Assembly: GCF_016786325.1 (NCBI RefSeq)
Contig: NZ_JADWYU010000130.1
Coordinates: 1 to 38,258 of the forward strand
Direction of reading: 5' to 3'
Length of the DNA stretch: 38,258 nt
From: Frankia nepalensis
GTDB lineage: Bacteria > Actinomycetota > Actinomycetes > Frankiales > Frankiaceae
The position numbers were made by a program, and so were the translations under genes. This document shows, piece after piece, positions 22,812-31,725 of the stretch (position 1 is its first letter; each line of letters begins with the position of its first letter). The notes under the pieces were generated by a model, which saw nothing but the letters and a program-made list of their open reading frames with translations, had not been told where the DNA came from and made no database searches.

Positions 22812-25064
22812 TCAGGGCAGGGACCACAGCCACACGGTGTGGTCGCTGCTGGCGCTGGCCAGCACCTGGCTGTCCGGAGAGAACCGCACGGACAACACCC
22901 AGCCGGTGTGGCCGGTCAGCGGCCCGCCGCGAGGCTTCGGGTTGGAGCGGTCGGCCACGTTCCACAGCCGCACCGAGTTGTCGAATCCTCCGCTGGCCAG
23001 GGTGCGGCCGTCTGGGGAGAATGCCAGCGACCAGATGCGGTTGGTGTGCCCGGTCAGCGGCCTGCCGACCGGGCGCGGATCGTCCGGGATTGCGAGGTCC
23101 CACAGCCGGATCACGCCGTCGGAGCCGCCGGTGGCCAGGGCGCGGCCATCGGGGGAGAACGCCGCCGCGAACGCGACGGTGGGCCCGGCCACGGACCGCT
23201 CCAGCCGACGCGGGGCGGAACGGTCGGCGATGTCCCAGAGCAGGACGTTCTTGCCGTTGCCGGCGCCGGCCAGGATGCGGTCGTCCGAGGAGAACGCCAC
23301 CGAGGTCACATAGCCGGTGTCATCGGTGAGTCGCGTGAGCTGCTGTGGCGCGACGCGGTTGGTCATGTCCCACAGCCGCACCGTCTTGTCGTCGCCGCCG
23401 CTGGCGAGCGTGCGGCCGTCCATGGAGAACGCCACGGACCACACGGGTCCCGTGTGGCCGGTCAGCGGGCGGCCGACCAGTTCGGGCGCGTAGCGGTCGG
23501 TCAGGTCCCACAGCCACACGGTGCCATCCCAGCCGCTGCCTACCAGGATGCGCCCGTCCGGGGAGAACACCAACGACGTCACCCCGTCGCGAGGACCGGT
23601 CAGCGGGTGGCCGAGTCGCTTGGCCGCGGAACGGTCGGTCAGGTCCCACATCCACACCTCGCCGTTCCTGCTGCTACTGACCATGATCTGCCCGTCCGGG
23701 GAGAACACCGCCGACAGCGCCCAGTCGGTGTGGTCGGTCAGTGGACGCCCGAGGGACCGGGTGCCGTTCTCACGGCCGAGGGTGAGAGTGAGGGTTAGGG
23801 CGGTACCGGCGGCACCGGAAAGCAGCAGCGCGACCGCGGCCGTGACATGCCGGCGGTGCGGCTGCGGCGAGCGGCGCCGGGGTGTGTCTGGCTGGCCAGG
23901 ATGTCCGCCGCGCGGGCCCTGAAGATCATCGCTGGCGGGCGGGTGGCCGTCGGCGTCGTCCAGGGGCGCTGTCTGGGCCGGAGGCCCGGCCGTCGGCCCG
24001 GTCGAGCTCTCCTCCAACTCCGGGTCCATGTCGCCGTCGAGTCTCGCGGCGCGGGGATAGGTGATCGTCGGATCGGGGGCCAAGGCGGCACCGGCCGGCG
24101 GCGGCAGGATGAGCGTCCCTGTGGCGGGGCCGGCGAGGGCACTGGGCCGTTCGGCTGCTGCGCGGACCTCGTCGGCGAGCCGGACGGGGATTCCCGATTC
24201 GGCGAGCCACCCGGGGCCGCAGGAGGCGGCGGCGGCGCGGGCGAGGTCCAGAGCGAAGGCGCGCGCGGAGGGCGGCCGCCGGTCCGGATTCCGGTCCAGC
24301 GAGCGCGGGATCACGTCGGCCACCGCGTCGGGCACGCCGACGGGGGCCGGCGGACGGTCACCCAGAAGATGCCGGTCGCGATACCGAGACGGCAGGGGTC
24401 CGGCGGACGTGCCGGCCGGCCCCACGTCCGCGTCTTCGAAGGGCACGTGGCCGGCCATAAGGAGGTAGAGCATCACCCCGAGCGCGTACAGGTCCGTGTA
24501 GGGTCCGAGCCGACCCGCCAGGAACTGCTCCGGTGCCATGAACATCGGCGTGCCGAAAACCCGGCTGGCCGTCGCCGCCGACCCGCGGATCAGCTTCGCG
24601 ATCCCGAAGTCGACCACCTTCGGCAGGCCGGCGCCGTCGAACAGCACGTTGTCGGGCTTGATGTCGCGGTGCAGGACACCGCGATCATGCTCGGCGGACA
24701 GCGCGTCGGCCACCGCCAGGCCCACCGCGCACGCCTCGCGGTGGCCGAGCCGCGGCGTCCTGCGGGTCAGCGTCCCCCCGGCGAGCATCTCCATGACGAT
24801 CAGATGCAGGTCGCCGGACTCGACGTGGTCATAGACGCGGACGATGTGGGGGTGGTCCAGGCTGGCCAGGATCCGGCCCTCGGCGGCGACGGGACGGGCC
24901 TGACCCGGGCTGCGCCAGCCCGCGGAGACCACCTTGATCGCGACGTCGCGCTGCAGACGTCGGTGCCAGCCGGCCACCACCAGTCCGAACGATCCGGCTC
25001 CGATCTCGTCACCTAGCGTGTAGCCGGGCAACGCCGCGGCAAGCTGTGTCTGATCAACGATCAA
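22812..25064 (-). CDS. Serine/threonine protein kinase with C-terminal WD40 propeller
   Basis: A 750-residue membrane-anchored receptor-type kinase. N-terminal kinase domain (about 15-280): glycine loop IGAGSFG (21-27), VAIK with Lys44, catalytic HRDIKPDN (132-139), DFG (152-154) and a GTPMFMAPEQ activation segment end. A Pro/Asp-rich linker follows, then one membrane helix (VTAAVALLLSGAAGTAL). The outer part has seven WD40 units ending in LWD or similar, enough for one propeller. So the kinase is inside and the propeller outside, a ligand or partner sensor. I chose TTG 25064, just before the DQTQLAAALPGYTLGDEIG start typical of such kinases, with AGGA upstream; the frame is open to 25184. 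Confidence 0.88.
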   Translation of the reverse strand: MIVDQTQLAAALPGYTLGDEIGAGSFGLVVAGWHRRLQRDVAIKVVSAGWRSPGQARPVAAEGRILASLDHPHIVRVYDHVESGDLHLIVMEMLAGGTLTRRTPRLGHREACAVGLAVADALSAEHDRGVLHRDIKPDNVLFDGAGLPKVVDFGIAKLIRGSAATASRVFGTPMFMAPEQFLAGRLGPYTDLYALGVMLYLLMAGHVPFEDADVGPAGTSAGPLPSRYRDRHLLGDRPPAPVGVPDAVADVIPRSLDRNPDRRPPSARAFALDLARAAAASCGPGWLAESGIPVRLADEVRAAAERPSALAGPATGTLILPPPAGAALAPDPTITYPRAARLDGDMDPELEESSTGPTAGPPAQTAPLDDADGHPPASDDLQGPRGGHPGQPDTPRRRSPQPHRRHVTAAVALLLSGAAGTALTLTLTLGRENGTRSLGRPLTDHTDWALSAVFSPDGQIMVSSSRNGEVWMWDLTDRSAAKRLGHPLTGPRDGVTSLVFSPDGRILVGSGWDGTVWLWDLTDRYAPELVGRPLTGHTGPVWSVAFSMDGRTLASGGDDKTVRLWDMTNRVAPQQLTRLTDDTGYVTSVAFSSDDRILAGAGNGKNVLLWDIADRSAPRRLERSVAGPTVAFAAAFSPDGRALATGGSDGVIRLWDLAIPDDPRPVGRPLTGHTNRIWSLAFSPDGRTLASGGFDNSVRLWNVADRSNPKPRGGPLTGHTGWVLSVRFSPDSQVLASASSDHTVWLWSLP

Positions 25065-25370
25065 GACAGATCCTGACCACGCCTCCACATAGTGCGTGAG
25101 AGTAGCGGTGCCACTACCGTGCCACGCGACGAGGGTGCCATCACCTGGGGAACCCCGGCCGCCGGCCGCGACCGTGGCCTCCACCGCCGCAACAGCGCCG
25201 ACTCGACACCAACCGGGAGATCACAAACTCGACCGGGAGACAGATACGTGAGACGGCACCTGCACCGGGCCAGAACTCGATTAGGGACCTTGATCCGCGA
25301 CTTCCTCTGTGCGCGGGGCGTGCGGGAGGTGGCGCTGGCGGGGCGCGCCGGGCCTCGTGGCCGGGCGGGA
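25065..25370. other. Gap of about 300 bases between the kinase and IclR genes
   Basis: Both flanking genes are on the minus strand, so this should hold the kinase promoter near 25065-25130. No relic, repeat or clear hairpin is visible. Confidence 0.35.
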
Positions 25371-26324
25371 TCAGGCCGGGGTGTGAGCCAGGTGGTCGGC
25401 GACGGCGCGGCTCTCCGCGCGCAGTGTGCGGGTGATGCGCGCGTGGCGGGCGGTATCGAGGTCGCCGGTCGCGACCACGGCGAGCGCGAGGATCTCGCCG
25501 TCGCTGCCGGGCAGCAGCGGGGTCGCGTAGCACCACAGGCCGGCGATCGTCTCGCCGTGCTCGAAGTGGACGCCGTGGCGGCTGCCGGCCCGGATCGCGT
25601 CGCGCAGCCGCGGCCAGGTGGTCGGCGTCTGGCCGGTCAGGGTCGGGTACGGCTCGGGTGGCAGGACCCTGCGTCGGTCCGCGGCGGGCAGGGCGGCGAG
25701 CAGCGCGCGGCCGGCGGCGGTCGCCCAGATGGGATAGCCGCCGTCGGCGCGCTCGATCGGCGGGATGCGGGCGGGCGGGCCGGCGGCGGGCAGCCGGGCG
25801 GCGATCGGCACGGCGCCGCCGCCGAGAAGCTGGCAGAGCAGCACCGTTTCGCCAGTGGCTCGGGCCACCCTGGTGATCGGCCCGTCGCTGGCGGCGCGCA
25901 GCCGTTCCATCCAGTCGACCGCCATGCGCAGGGAACGCGGGCCGACGGTGTAGCGGCGCTGCGGGGTGCGGGTGGCGTAGCCGCGTGCCAGCAGTGTCGC
26001 CAGCAGCCGCGACGCGGTCGCCGGGTCGACCTCCAGGTGCGCGGCGACGTCCGACGTCCGGACCGCCCGTGGGGCGGCGGCGACGAGCAGTTCCAGCGCG
26101 GCGAACGCGCGGTGGATGGACCGCACCCCGCCGGCCGTCGGACTCACGCCGTCGCCGGCGACTCCGGCGGCCGTCCCGGCATCGCCGCTCGCGTTGCCGG
26201 CGCCGAGGTTGCCGCCGACACGGTCGCCGCGTGTCCTGCCGCCGCCGCTGGTCTCGTCGCCGCGGTCGTCGTCCCGGTCGACGTCGTCCCCGTTGACGTC
26301 GTCGTCGCTGTTGGTGCCGTGCAC
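25371..26324 (-). CDS. IclR family transcriptional regulator with an acidic leader
   Basis: A 317-residue IclR-type regulator. Residues 1-65 are an Asp/Gly-rich low-complexity leader (DDDVNGDDVDRDDDRGDE and on). The winged helix follows: AFAALELLVAAAPRAVRTSD, then VAAHLEVDPATASRLLATLL and RGYATRTPQRRYTVG. The effector domain includes GETVLLCQLLGGGAVPIAAR and YPIWATAAGRALLAALP, the usual SAxGRALLA block. GTG 26324 has AAGGG eight bases upstream; a downstream start that skips the leader is possible. The gene ends a minus-strand pair with the luciferase-like monooxygenase, starting 39 bases after its stop, so it may control that enzyme. Confidence 0.85.
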   Translation of the reverse strand: MHGTNSDDDVNGDDVDRDDDRGDETSGGGRTRGDRVGGNLGAGNASGDAGTAAGVAGDGVSPTAGGVRSIHRAFAALELLVAAAPRAVRTSDVAAHLEVDPATASRLLATLLARGYATRTPQRRYTVGPRSLRMAVDWMERLRAASDGPITRVARATGETVLLCQLLGGGAVPIAARLPAAGPPARIPPIERADGGYPIWATAAGRALLAALPAADRRRVLPPEPYPTLTGQTPTTWPRLRDAIRAGSRHGVHFEHGETIAGLWCYATPLLPGSDGEILALAVVATGDLDTARHARITRTLRAESRAVADHLAHTPA

Positions 26325-26363
26325 GCGGTCGGCCCTTCGAGCGAGGTTGCGCCGGCGGCGCGG

Positions 26364-27620
26364 TCAGCCGGCGGCGGAAACCGGATCGGCCGCGGCCGGC
26401 TCGTTCGGTGACACCTCCGCCGGCTCCACCGACGACAGCGCCGGGATCACATGTTCCCCGAAGAGCTGGATCATGTCGAGCATGCGCTGATGCTCTGTCA
26501 TGCCGCCGGCGGCGTTGAAGATGACGTACTCGACGCCGGTCTCGTCGCGCAGCTTCTCCAACTGCTCGCCCACCTCGTCCGGCGTGCCGACGAGCAGCGC
26601 CCCGGCGGCGACCATCTGCTCCAGGGTGCGCGGCACCGGGCCCTCCTGGCCGGGCAGCCGCCACGCCTCGAAGAAGCCGAACTCGCCGAGCCAGTCGGTG
26701 GTCATCACGGCGCCCTGCCGGGCCGCCTCCCAGGCCTCCTCGTGGGTCGCCGCCACGGCCAGTGCCCGGGACAGCGCGACCCCGCCGCCCGGGTGGTACG
26801 CGCCGACGCCGACCGTGCGGCCGTAGCCGGCGGCCGCCGACGCGTAGGCCTCGAAGATGCCCCGGGCCTGCTCGGGCTGGGTGGCGATGGTGACGATCGT
26901 GCTGCCGACGCGGGCAGCCCAGTCGAGGGTCTGCGTGCTCTGCGTGAGGGTGGTGAACAGCGGCGGGTACGGGGTCTGCAGCGGCTTGGGGACGGTGGCG
27001 AGCTCGGTCACGACGCCGTCGGTGACGCCACCGCCGAGGCGGGCCGTCACCGGGTGCGGCCAGGGCAGGCCGGGTGGCGGGACCTGGATGAACTCTCCCT
27101 CGTACGACCACAGGTCCCGGGTCCATGACCGGCGCATGACCTCGAACCACTCCTCGAAAAGCCGCCGGTTGCGTGCCTCGGCGTCCGTACGCCCGGTGCC
27201 GGCGGCGTCGGCGTGGTAATGCTGGGCGAGGGTAGCGATCGACCGGTTCTGGTAGCCGCGGCTGAGACCGACGTCGAGGCGTCCGCCCGTGAGATGGTCG
27301 GCCATCGCGATGTCCTCGGCGAGCCGCAGCGGGTTCCAGTTCGGCAGCGCCAGGCCCATCTGGCCGTGGCGCAGCCGGGTGGTGTGCTGGGCGAGGAAGA
27401 CGTTGAGCAGCAGCGGGTTCGGCGTGACCTGGTAGCCCTCCACCTCGAAGTGGTGCTCGGCGAGCATCAGCGACGTCCACCCGTAGGTGTCCGCGCAGAT
27501 CGCCTGCTCCTTCAGCTCGGCGAGCGCCGTCGCGTACAGGCCGGGGTCGAGGCCGAGCAGCCCGGAACCGAGCTGGTCATGGCGGGCGACCGCCACCGGG
27601 TAGAACAGCGAGAACCGCAC
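26364..27620 (-). CDS. LLM class flavin-dependent oxidoreductase
   Basis: A 418-residue luciferase-like monooxygenase (TIM barrel using FMNH2 or F420H2). Typical blocks: VRFSLFYPVAVARHDQLG at the start, SLMLAEHHFEVEGYQVTPNP with the AEHHF signature, GQMGLALPNWNPLRLAEDIA, GGRLDVGLSRGYQ, and the C-terminal TPDEVGEQLEKLRDETGVE, followed by FNAAGGM. The AEHHF/GRGY-like pattern is that of bacterial luciferase-group enzymes rather than MER. The substrate is unknown; a sulfur, hydrocarbon or terpenoid oxygenation is possible. GTG 27620 has GGAGG five bases upstream; a frame open to 27839 lacks such a signal. The IclR gene follows by 39 bases. Confidence 0.88.
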   Translation of the reverse strand: MRFSLFYPVAVARHDQLGSGLLGLDPGLYATALAELKEQAICADTYGWTSLMLAEHHFEVEGYQVTPNPLLLNVFLAQHTTRLRHGQMGLALPNWNPLRLAEDIAMADHLTGGRLDVGLSRGYQNRSIATLAQHYHADAAGTGRTDAEARNRRLFEEWFEVMRRSWTRDLWSYEGEFIQVPPPGLPWPHPVTARLGGGVTDGVVTELATVPKPLQTPYPPLFTTLTQSTQTLDWAARVGSTIVTIATQPEQARGIFEAYASAAAGYGRTVGVGAYHPGGGVALSRALAVAATHEEAWEAARQGAVMTTDWLGEFGFFEAWRLPGQEGPVPRTLEQMVAAGALLVGTPDEVGEQLEKLRDETGVEYVIFNAAGGMTEHQRMLDMIQLFGEHVIPALSSVEPAEVSPNEPAAADPVSAAG

Positions 27621-28080
27621 AAGGCCTCCAGCCCGCAGTGGTGTGACCTGCCTGACGCCGCAGCGGCGCCACCTGTCCAGGCGTGACGCCCCCGGTCCAA
27701 CACAGTCACGGAGCGGCGCGAACCGCCGCAACGGCCTTCTTGCGCAGGGTGCAATCCGCCGGCCGTCGAGAGCAGGTGTGCCTCGCCTCACACCGACCGA
27801 GGACAGTCCGACCGGCCGACGCGACCCGCTCGGCGGCATCCTTCACGCGTAAGGGCATGCAGCCTGATCTGTGCGGGCGTACTTTTCGGTAGGTGCACGG
27901 CTTCGAGACCTGGCTGGTCAACGGCCGTGACGTGAACACCTGGCCTCCTGGATACCTCGGAAGGTGAGATGGCCATCGTGGTCGGCGGCGGTACGGCCCG
28001 TTCACCTGGACTCCTTCTGGGTGACGATCGGTCTCGACTGACCCTTCTCCATGGCTTAGGTCGAGGATGGAGTTTCCGAA
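27621..28080. other. Divergent intergenic region of about 460 bases
   Basis: It lies between the outward-facing monooxygenase and SMI1/KNR4 genes. A short plus-strand stretch near 27894-27960 reads VHGFETWLVNGRDVNTWPPG and has protein-like character but no family I recognise; it may be a small gene or relic. Base composition is lower in GC towards 28080. No strong palindrome is seen. Confidence 0.35.
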
Positions 28081-28623
28081 ATGAATCCGGATCTCGCTGA
28101 GGCGATTTCCTTGCTTCCGCTGGTCCCGCAACCCCCGGAAGCCGTTGGAGGCGCCGGCGCGACATCTGAGCAGCTTGACGAGCTATCCGTCCGGCTCGGC
28201 TATGCCCTCCCGGCGGACCTTGAAGAGTGGTTGTACCAATGCAACGGAGTTATGGCGGGACCAGGCGGGATCTATGGTGCCGGAAACCCGAGGGCGAGTC
28301 TCAACATTGGGTCGGTGATGTCGCTACATCCAGTGTGGAGCGGCCGGTGCTGGATTCCGGTCGCTGGTGGCGGGCATGGAAATGCCTACGTGGTCGATGC
28401 GAGCAGAGAACTGTTCGACGGTGACCCTGTGCTCTTTATTGATGTAGCTGAACGGGAGGACGAGCCCACCTTCGTGGCCGCGTCTGGTCTTGGCCTTTTC
28501 CTGGTGTTCCTACTGCGACGAGAACTAGGCGAAAGGCGCTGGCCGTTCGAGGCGCGGTTCGTGGCCGAGCGTGACCCTGAAATTTTGCGGCTACCCGCAT
28601 CGCTACTTCCGTGGAACACGTAA
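28081..28623 (+). CDS. SMI1/KNR4 (SUKH) family protein
   Basis: A 180-residue protein of the SUKH superfamily. The signature is clear: GATSEQLDELSVRLGYALPA with ADLEEWLYQCNGVMAG, then CWIPVAGGGHGNAYVVDASR and, near the end, DGDPVLFIDVAERED. This is the usual N-terminal 'LGYxLPxDLxxWLxxxNG' and central 'P(I/V)A...GN' pattern. Members are immunity proteins of polymorphic toxins or of contact-dependent systems. ATG 28081 has GGAG about 11 bases upstream. No toxin gene is adjacent; the convergent small gene at 28798-29133 has no recognisable toxin fold. Codon use is less GC-biased than its neighbours, which fits recent acquisition. Confidence 0.85.
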   Translation: MNPDLAEAISLLPLVPQPPEAVGGAGATSEQLDELSVRLGYALPADLEEWLYQCNGVMAGPGGIYGAGNPRASLNIGSVMSLHPVWSGRCWIPVAGGGHGNAYVVDASRELFDGDPVLFIDVAEREDEPTFVAASGLGLFLVFLLRRELGERRWPFEARFVAERDPEILRLPASLLPWNT

Positions 28624-28676
28624 AGGGTGAGTACAAATGCCTGTAGCGTGTCAAACTCGATCCAGGCGTTAGCTCC

Positions 28677-28706
28677 GGCCCGGAATGGATCTGGCACTGC
28701 CGGGCC
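28677..28706 (+). terminator. Hairpin after the SMI1/KNR4 gene
   Basis: GGCCCGG (28677-28683) pairs with CCGGGCC (28700-28706) over a 16-base loop, 54 bases after the stop. No T-run. Confidence 0.45.
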
Positions 28707-28746
28707 TGGTCAAGTCAGGGAGCCAAGGGGTACAGCGAGCCAGCGC

Positions 28747-28768
28747 CCGCGACCATGCCGGGTCGCGG
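28747..28768. terminator. Strong hairpin between convergent genes
   Basis: CCGCGACC (28747-28754) pairs perfectly with GGTCGCGG (28761-28768) over a six-base loop. It lies between the SMI1/KNR4 gene (ending 28623) and the minus-strand gene ending at 28798, and its symmetry would stop transcription from both sides. Confidence 0.55.
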
Positions 28769-28797
28769 CATCAGTGACGGTTGCGGGCGTCAACTGT

Positions 28798-29133
28798 CTA
28801 CGAAGTCGGAGGCGTAAGAGACAACCCGTGGCCGTCGAGAACATCGATCCAGGTGACCACCGAGTGGCTGGGATCAAGGCCCAGCAGGAAGATCACCTCA
28901 TCTCCCCGCCCCACTTCCATGACCGATGGAGTCGGCGACGCCTCCGGAGCGGTCAGCACGTAGCCGCGGCAGACACCGTGGAAGGGCAGGTCCGCGATCG
29001 AGTCGGCAATCGGATCCTCTGAACATGCCTCCCGCAGCATGGTCACAAGGTCATCCACGAGATCGGAGTAGACATCCCTCAGCCGCGGCAGGCCCTCCTC
29101 GCCACTCAGGTGAGGCTCCGCGCCGTCAAGCAT
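28798..29133 (-). CDS. Small hypothetical protein
   Basis: A 111-residue acidic soluble protein with no family I know. It reads naturally: LVDDLVTMLREACSEDPIAD, SIADLPFHGVCRGYVLTAPE, then MEVGRGDEVIFLLGLDPSHS and VVTWIDVLDGHG. Less GC-rich than the core genes. It has no clear ribosome site before ATG 29133, so the start could be one of the internal codons. It ends just before a strong hairpin and converges on the SMI1/KNR4 gene; a functional link is possible but unsupported. Confidence 0.5.
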   Translation of the reverse strand: MLDGAEPHLSGEEGLPRLRDVYSDLVDDLVTMLREACSEDPIADSIADLPFHGVCRGYVLTAPEASPTPSVMEVGRGDEVIFLLGLDPSHSVVTWIDVLDGHGLSLTPPTS

Positions 29134-29432
29134 GTCAAGCCCATCAACTCAGCCCTTCAACGGGCGCCAGCAAATCTGGGTCGATCGTCTACAGAGTCCC
29201 ACGTGATGTCCGCCGCGTCGCGGTTGGCTCGAGTCTTTGGCGCGATGACACGGGAGCTCACGACGACAGGGTGTCAGAGCCACCGGAGATACCGGGTGAT
29301 CCTGTGATGCGCGGCGCGCTGGACGCGGCCTGGCTCGGTCCCGGCCAGGAGCATGCCCGGCTGGCGCATTCCGGGGCTGATGGCTGAAATTGGTTGGACG
29401 GTGAGCAGGTAGCCACGCGACTCTGATGGGCG

Positions 29433-30017
29433 ATGCGACAGATCCACGCGAGCTACACCGACCAGACGGTCACCGTCTACCAGGCCTACCCGGCCGCGAT
29501 CGCCGAGCCGGCCGTGCGGGCGGGAACGTTCGTCCCACCCTTCCGCGCCGAGCGGATGACCTGGATCAAACCCTCCTTCCTGTGGATGATGTACCGCTCC
29601 GGCTGGGCGACCAAGCCGAACCAGGAACGGGTCCTCGAGATCCAGATCGGCCGGGACGACCTGTCCTGGGCGCTGTCACAGGCGTGCCTGAGCGCGTTCG
29701 ACCGGCGCCTGCACGACGACGAGCGGGCCTGGCGGGCTGCCCTGGCAGCGTCCCCTGTCCGGATCCAGTGGGACCCCGACCGCGACCTTCACCTACGACC
29801 GACCGAGCGGCGCGCCATCCAGATCGGCCTCGGCCCAGAAGCCAGCCGCCGCTACGTCGCTGGCTGGATCCAGCGGATCCGCGACGTGACGCCGCTGGCG
29901 CACCAGATCAGATCACTCGTCCGCGTCGGCGCCCTCACCGATGCCCAGGCCCTCCTCCCCGACGAACGGGCCCTCGCTCTCCCGCCAGAACTCGCCGCGC
30001 GCCTCGGCGCACGCTGA
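29433..30017 (+). CDS. DUF4291 domain-containing protein
   Basis: A 194-residue protein matching DUF4291 over its whole length. Characteristic blocks: MRQIHASYTDQTVTVYQAYP, FRAERMTWIKPSFLWMMYRS, KPNQERVLEIQIGRDDLSWA, then VRIQWDPDRDLHL and AIQIGLGPEASRRYV. The domain occurs in bacteria and fungi, and its function is unknown to me; the conserved Tyr/Trp/Arg-rich face suggests nucleotide or nucleic acid handling. ATG 29433 starts the family consensus exactly. It is a single gene, convergent with the nitrilase-type gene across 373 bases. Its neighbours suggest an accessory region. Confidence 0.88.
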   Translation: MRQIHASYTDQTVTVYQAYPAAIAEPAVRAGTFVPPFRAERMTWIKPSFLWMMYRSGWATKPNQERVLEIQIGRDDLSWALSQACLSAFDRRLHDDERAWRAALAASPVRIQWDPDRDLHLRPTERRAIQIGLGPEASRRYVAGWIQRIRDVTPLAHQIRSLVRVGALTDAQALLPDERALALPPELAARLGAR

Positions 30018-30390
30018 GCGCCGAGATGCGCCGTGACCCCACCTGACTTTCCACCGGGACGGCCCCCGCCAGGCGGGTCCTCCGCCCTCTGTGGACATGC
30101 GCGGATTGCCAATCAGTCCCTTTTCAATCCGGACAAGTCGCGGCAGGCCCGGCGAGGCAAGGCGGACCACGGATGCGACACCTGGTGCCTTCCTCCCGGG
30201 GCATCCGGGCCGCTCGCGGGGGAGGCGTAGGCACCCATGGCCGGTTGATCGCCCAGGGTTGTCCGGGCGCTGCTGATCCAGATCCTCGTTGAGGTCAACG
30301 ATCCGGCGCGTCCCCGGTGCCGCCTGGCCTGCCGAGCGACTCGTGATGGTCGGTCGGCTTGGTGGGTGCCAACAGCCGCCGGTCAGCCGG
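30018..30390. other. Convergent gap of about 370 bases with a hairpin and a palindrome
   Basis: CCCGC, CAG, GCGGG at 30065-30077 is a short five-base-stem hairpin near the DUF4291 end. TCGTTGAGGTCAACGA (30286-30301) has perfect seven-base arms around GG. I see no relic of a gene here. The palindrome could be a regulatory site or a remnant of mobile DNA; nothing decides between them. Confidence 0.35.
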
Positions 30391-31311
30391 TCACAGCTGG
30401 GTGCGCTGCTCGGAGCGGGAGTCGTGCACGAGCGTCCCGCTATGGAGCGCGCCGCCCATCGCGCGGGCACGCCAGGCCGCGGTGGAGTCGTACAGCGCAG
30501 CCTCGGTGTCGATGGTAGAGATCAGCACGCCGGTCCGGTTGCGCGGCAATCGTCCGGTCGTGACACCGTCGGCGCGGACGAAGAAGGCGCCCCAACAACT
30601 CTCGCGGGCAGAGGAGTTCGGGCAGCTGATCCAGACGTGGTTGGCTGCCGCTTGCGCGATCATCGTCGCCGGCATGGTGATGCCGGGGTAGGTGCTCCCG
30701 GGGTTGAAGCGCTGCACGTCTTCTCCGATGGCGGCGCGGAGTTCGGCCACCTTCCCAGATGTCATGTGGGCGGCGTGGTAGGAGTGGAAGATCAGCTGGA
30801 CGTCCTGCCGTTTGTGCTCGCGGTACAATTCCGGGTACCGGTAGTCGTGGCAGATCAGCGCACCACACCGAACACCGCTGATTGTGAACACGCTCGGGTG
30901 GTCGCCGGGTGTGTAGTGCGCCAGGTCGCCGGTGCGTCCCTCGGGATCGCCGGCGCAGAAACGCTTGTCGTAGCGATCAACGATACGACCCCTGGCGTCA
31001 ATGATGTAGAGGCTGTTGTGCGGTTTATGATCACCGGTCAGTCGGTGTGTCGAACCAAGCACGACCCACAACCGAAGCTCGCCAGCCAGGGCTAGGACGC
31101 GCCGCGTGACACGTTCGAGCAACTCCCAGTCGAACCCGTCATAGTTCGGGAAGTCTGAGCCTGCGTAGCCCGACAGGCATGCCTCCGGAAAGTGCGCGAC
31201 GTCCGCCCCTTGCTTCCGCGCGGACAGCATCTGACGCATGACGTATCGGCCGTTGCGCGCGACGTCGGCGTCCACCGGAAACTGGCACGTCGCGACCGTC
31301 AGCCTAGCCAC
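30391..31311 (-). CDS. Carbon-nitrogen hydrolase (nitrilase superfamily)
   Basis: A 306-residue amidohydrolase of the nitrilase fold. The catalytic triad is complete: Glu43 in HFPEACLSGYAG, Lys116 in DRYDKRFCAG and Cys154 in GALICHDYRYPELYRE. The acid-Lys-Cys order and spacing fit carbon-nitrogen hydrolases such as aliphatic amidases, omega-amidases or N-carbamoyl hydrolases. A histidine pair in FHSYHAAHM may shape the pocket. The start is GTG 31311, MARLTVATCQFPV, a standard N-terminus for the family, with GGGA upstream. Its neighbours give no hint of substrate. The nearest plus-strand gene, rnhA, is divergent. Confidence 0.88.
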   Translation of the reverse strand: MARLTVATCQFPVDADVARNGRYVMRQMLSARKQGADVAHFPEACLSGYAGSDFPNYDGFDWELLERVTRRVLALAGELRLWVVLGSTHRLTGDHKPHNSLYIIDARGRIVDRYDKRFCAGDPEGRTGDLAHYTPGDHPSVFTISGVRCGALICHDYRYPELYREHKRQDVQLIFHSYHAAHMTSGKVAELRAAIGEDVQRFNPGSTYPGITMPATMIAQAAANHVWISCPNSSARESCWGAFFVRADGVTTGRLPRNRTGVLISTIDTEAALYDSTAAWRARAMGGALHSGTLVHDSRSEQRTQL

Positions 31312-31725
31312 AAAGTCCCGACGCGAGTCTCGACACGAGTTGAGCCATCCACGGCCTCAGCATTCCATGTCGGTCAAGCGATTAAAGACCGACACAGACC
31401 GGATCCAGCCGTAGTGCCGGCGATCGCAACCACCGATCGCCACTCGCCGCACGGCGCCGGGCCGCCTCGGCACCTGCACGACGGGAAGTGGAAGTTCAGC
31501 GACGTGATCGACCAGTACGCCGCCGGACTCCGTGACCGGGCCGCCACCGTGGAGGTTCTGGTGAGTTGGCCGTACCAGGCGCCGGACCAGACCGGGCCGA
31601 GGCGCGGCGCTGGTCGGACAGCTTCGCCGTTGCCGAGGCCTGGCGTGTCGGCGAAGCCGGTCCGGGGCGGGGAGGGGATGACCTCCTACAGGCATCCCCA
31701 GGTGACCGTGATCTAGGATCACGTC
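31312..31725. other. Divergent gap of about 410 bases, no recognised gene
   Basis: It lies between the nitrilase-type gene and rnhA. A plus-strand stretch near 31483-31560 reads KWKFSDVIDQYAAGLRDRAA, protein-like but not assignable, and it changes frame before reaching rnhA. It may be a relic. No long repeat is visible. Confidence 0.35.
31708..31722. promoter_or_regulatory. Perfect palindrome next to the rnhA start
   Basis: GTGATCTAGGATCAC has six-base arms around TAG and ends three bases before the rnhA GTG. It covers the site where the ribosome should bind, and no better Shine-Dalgarno is present. Either a hairpin modulates translation or a protein binds here. Both are inference. Confidence 0.4.

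Noticed and set aside
25141-27480. A 779-codon minus-strand frame across the monooxygenase and IclR genes
   Set aside because: It is an out-of-phase Arg/Ala-rich read of both genes, each of which has clear motifs in its own frame.
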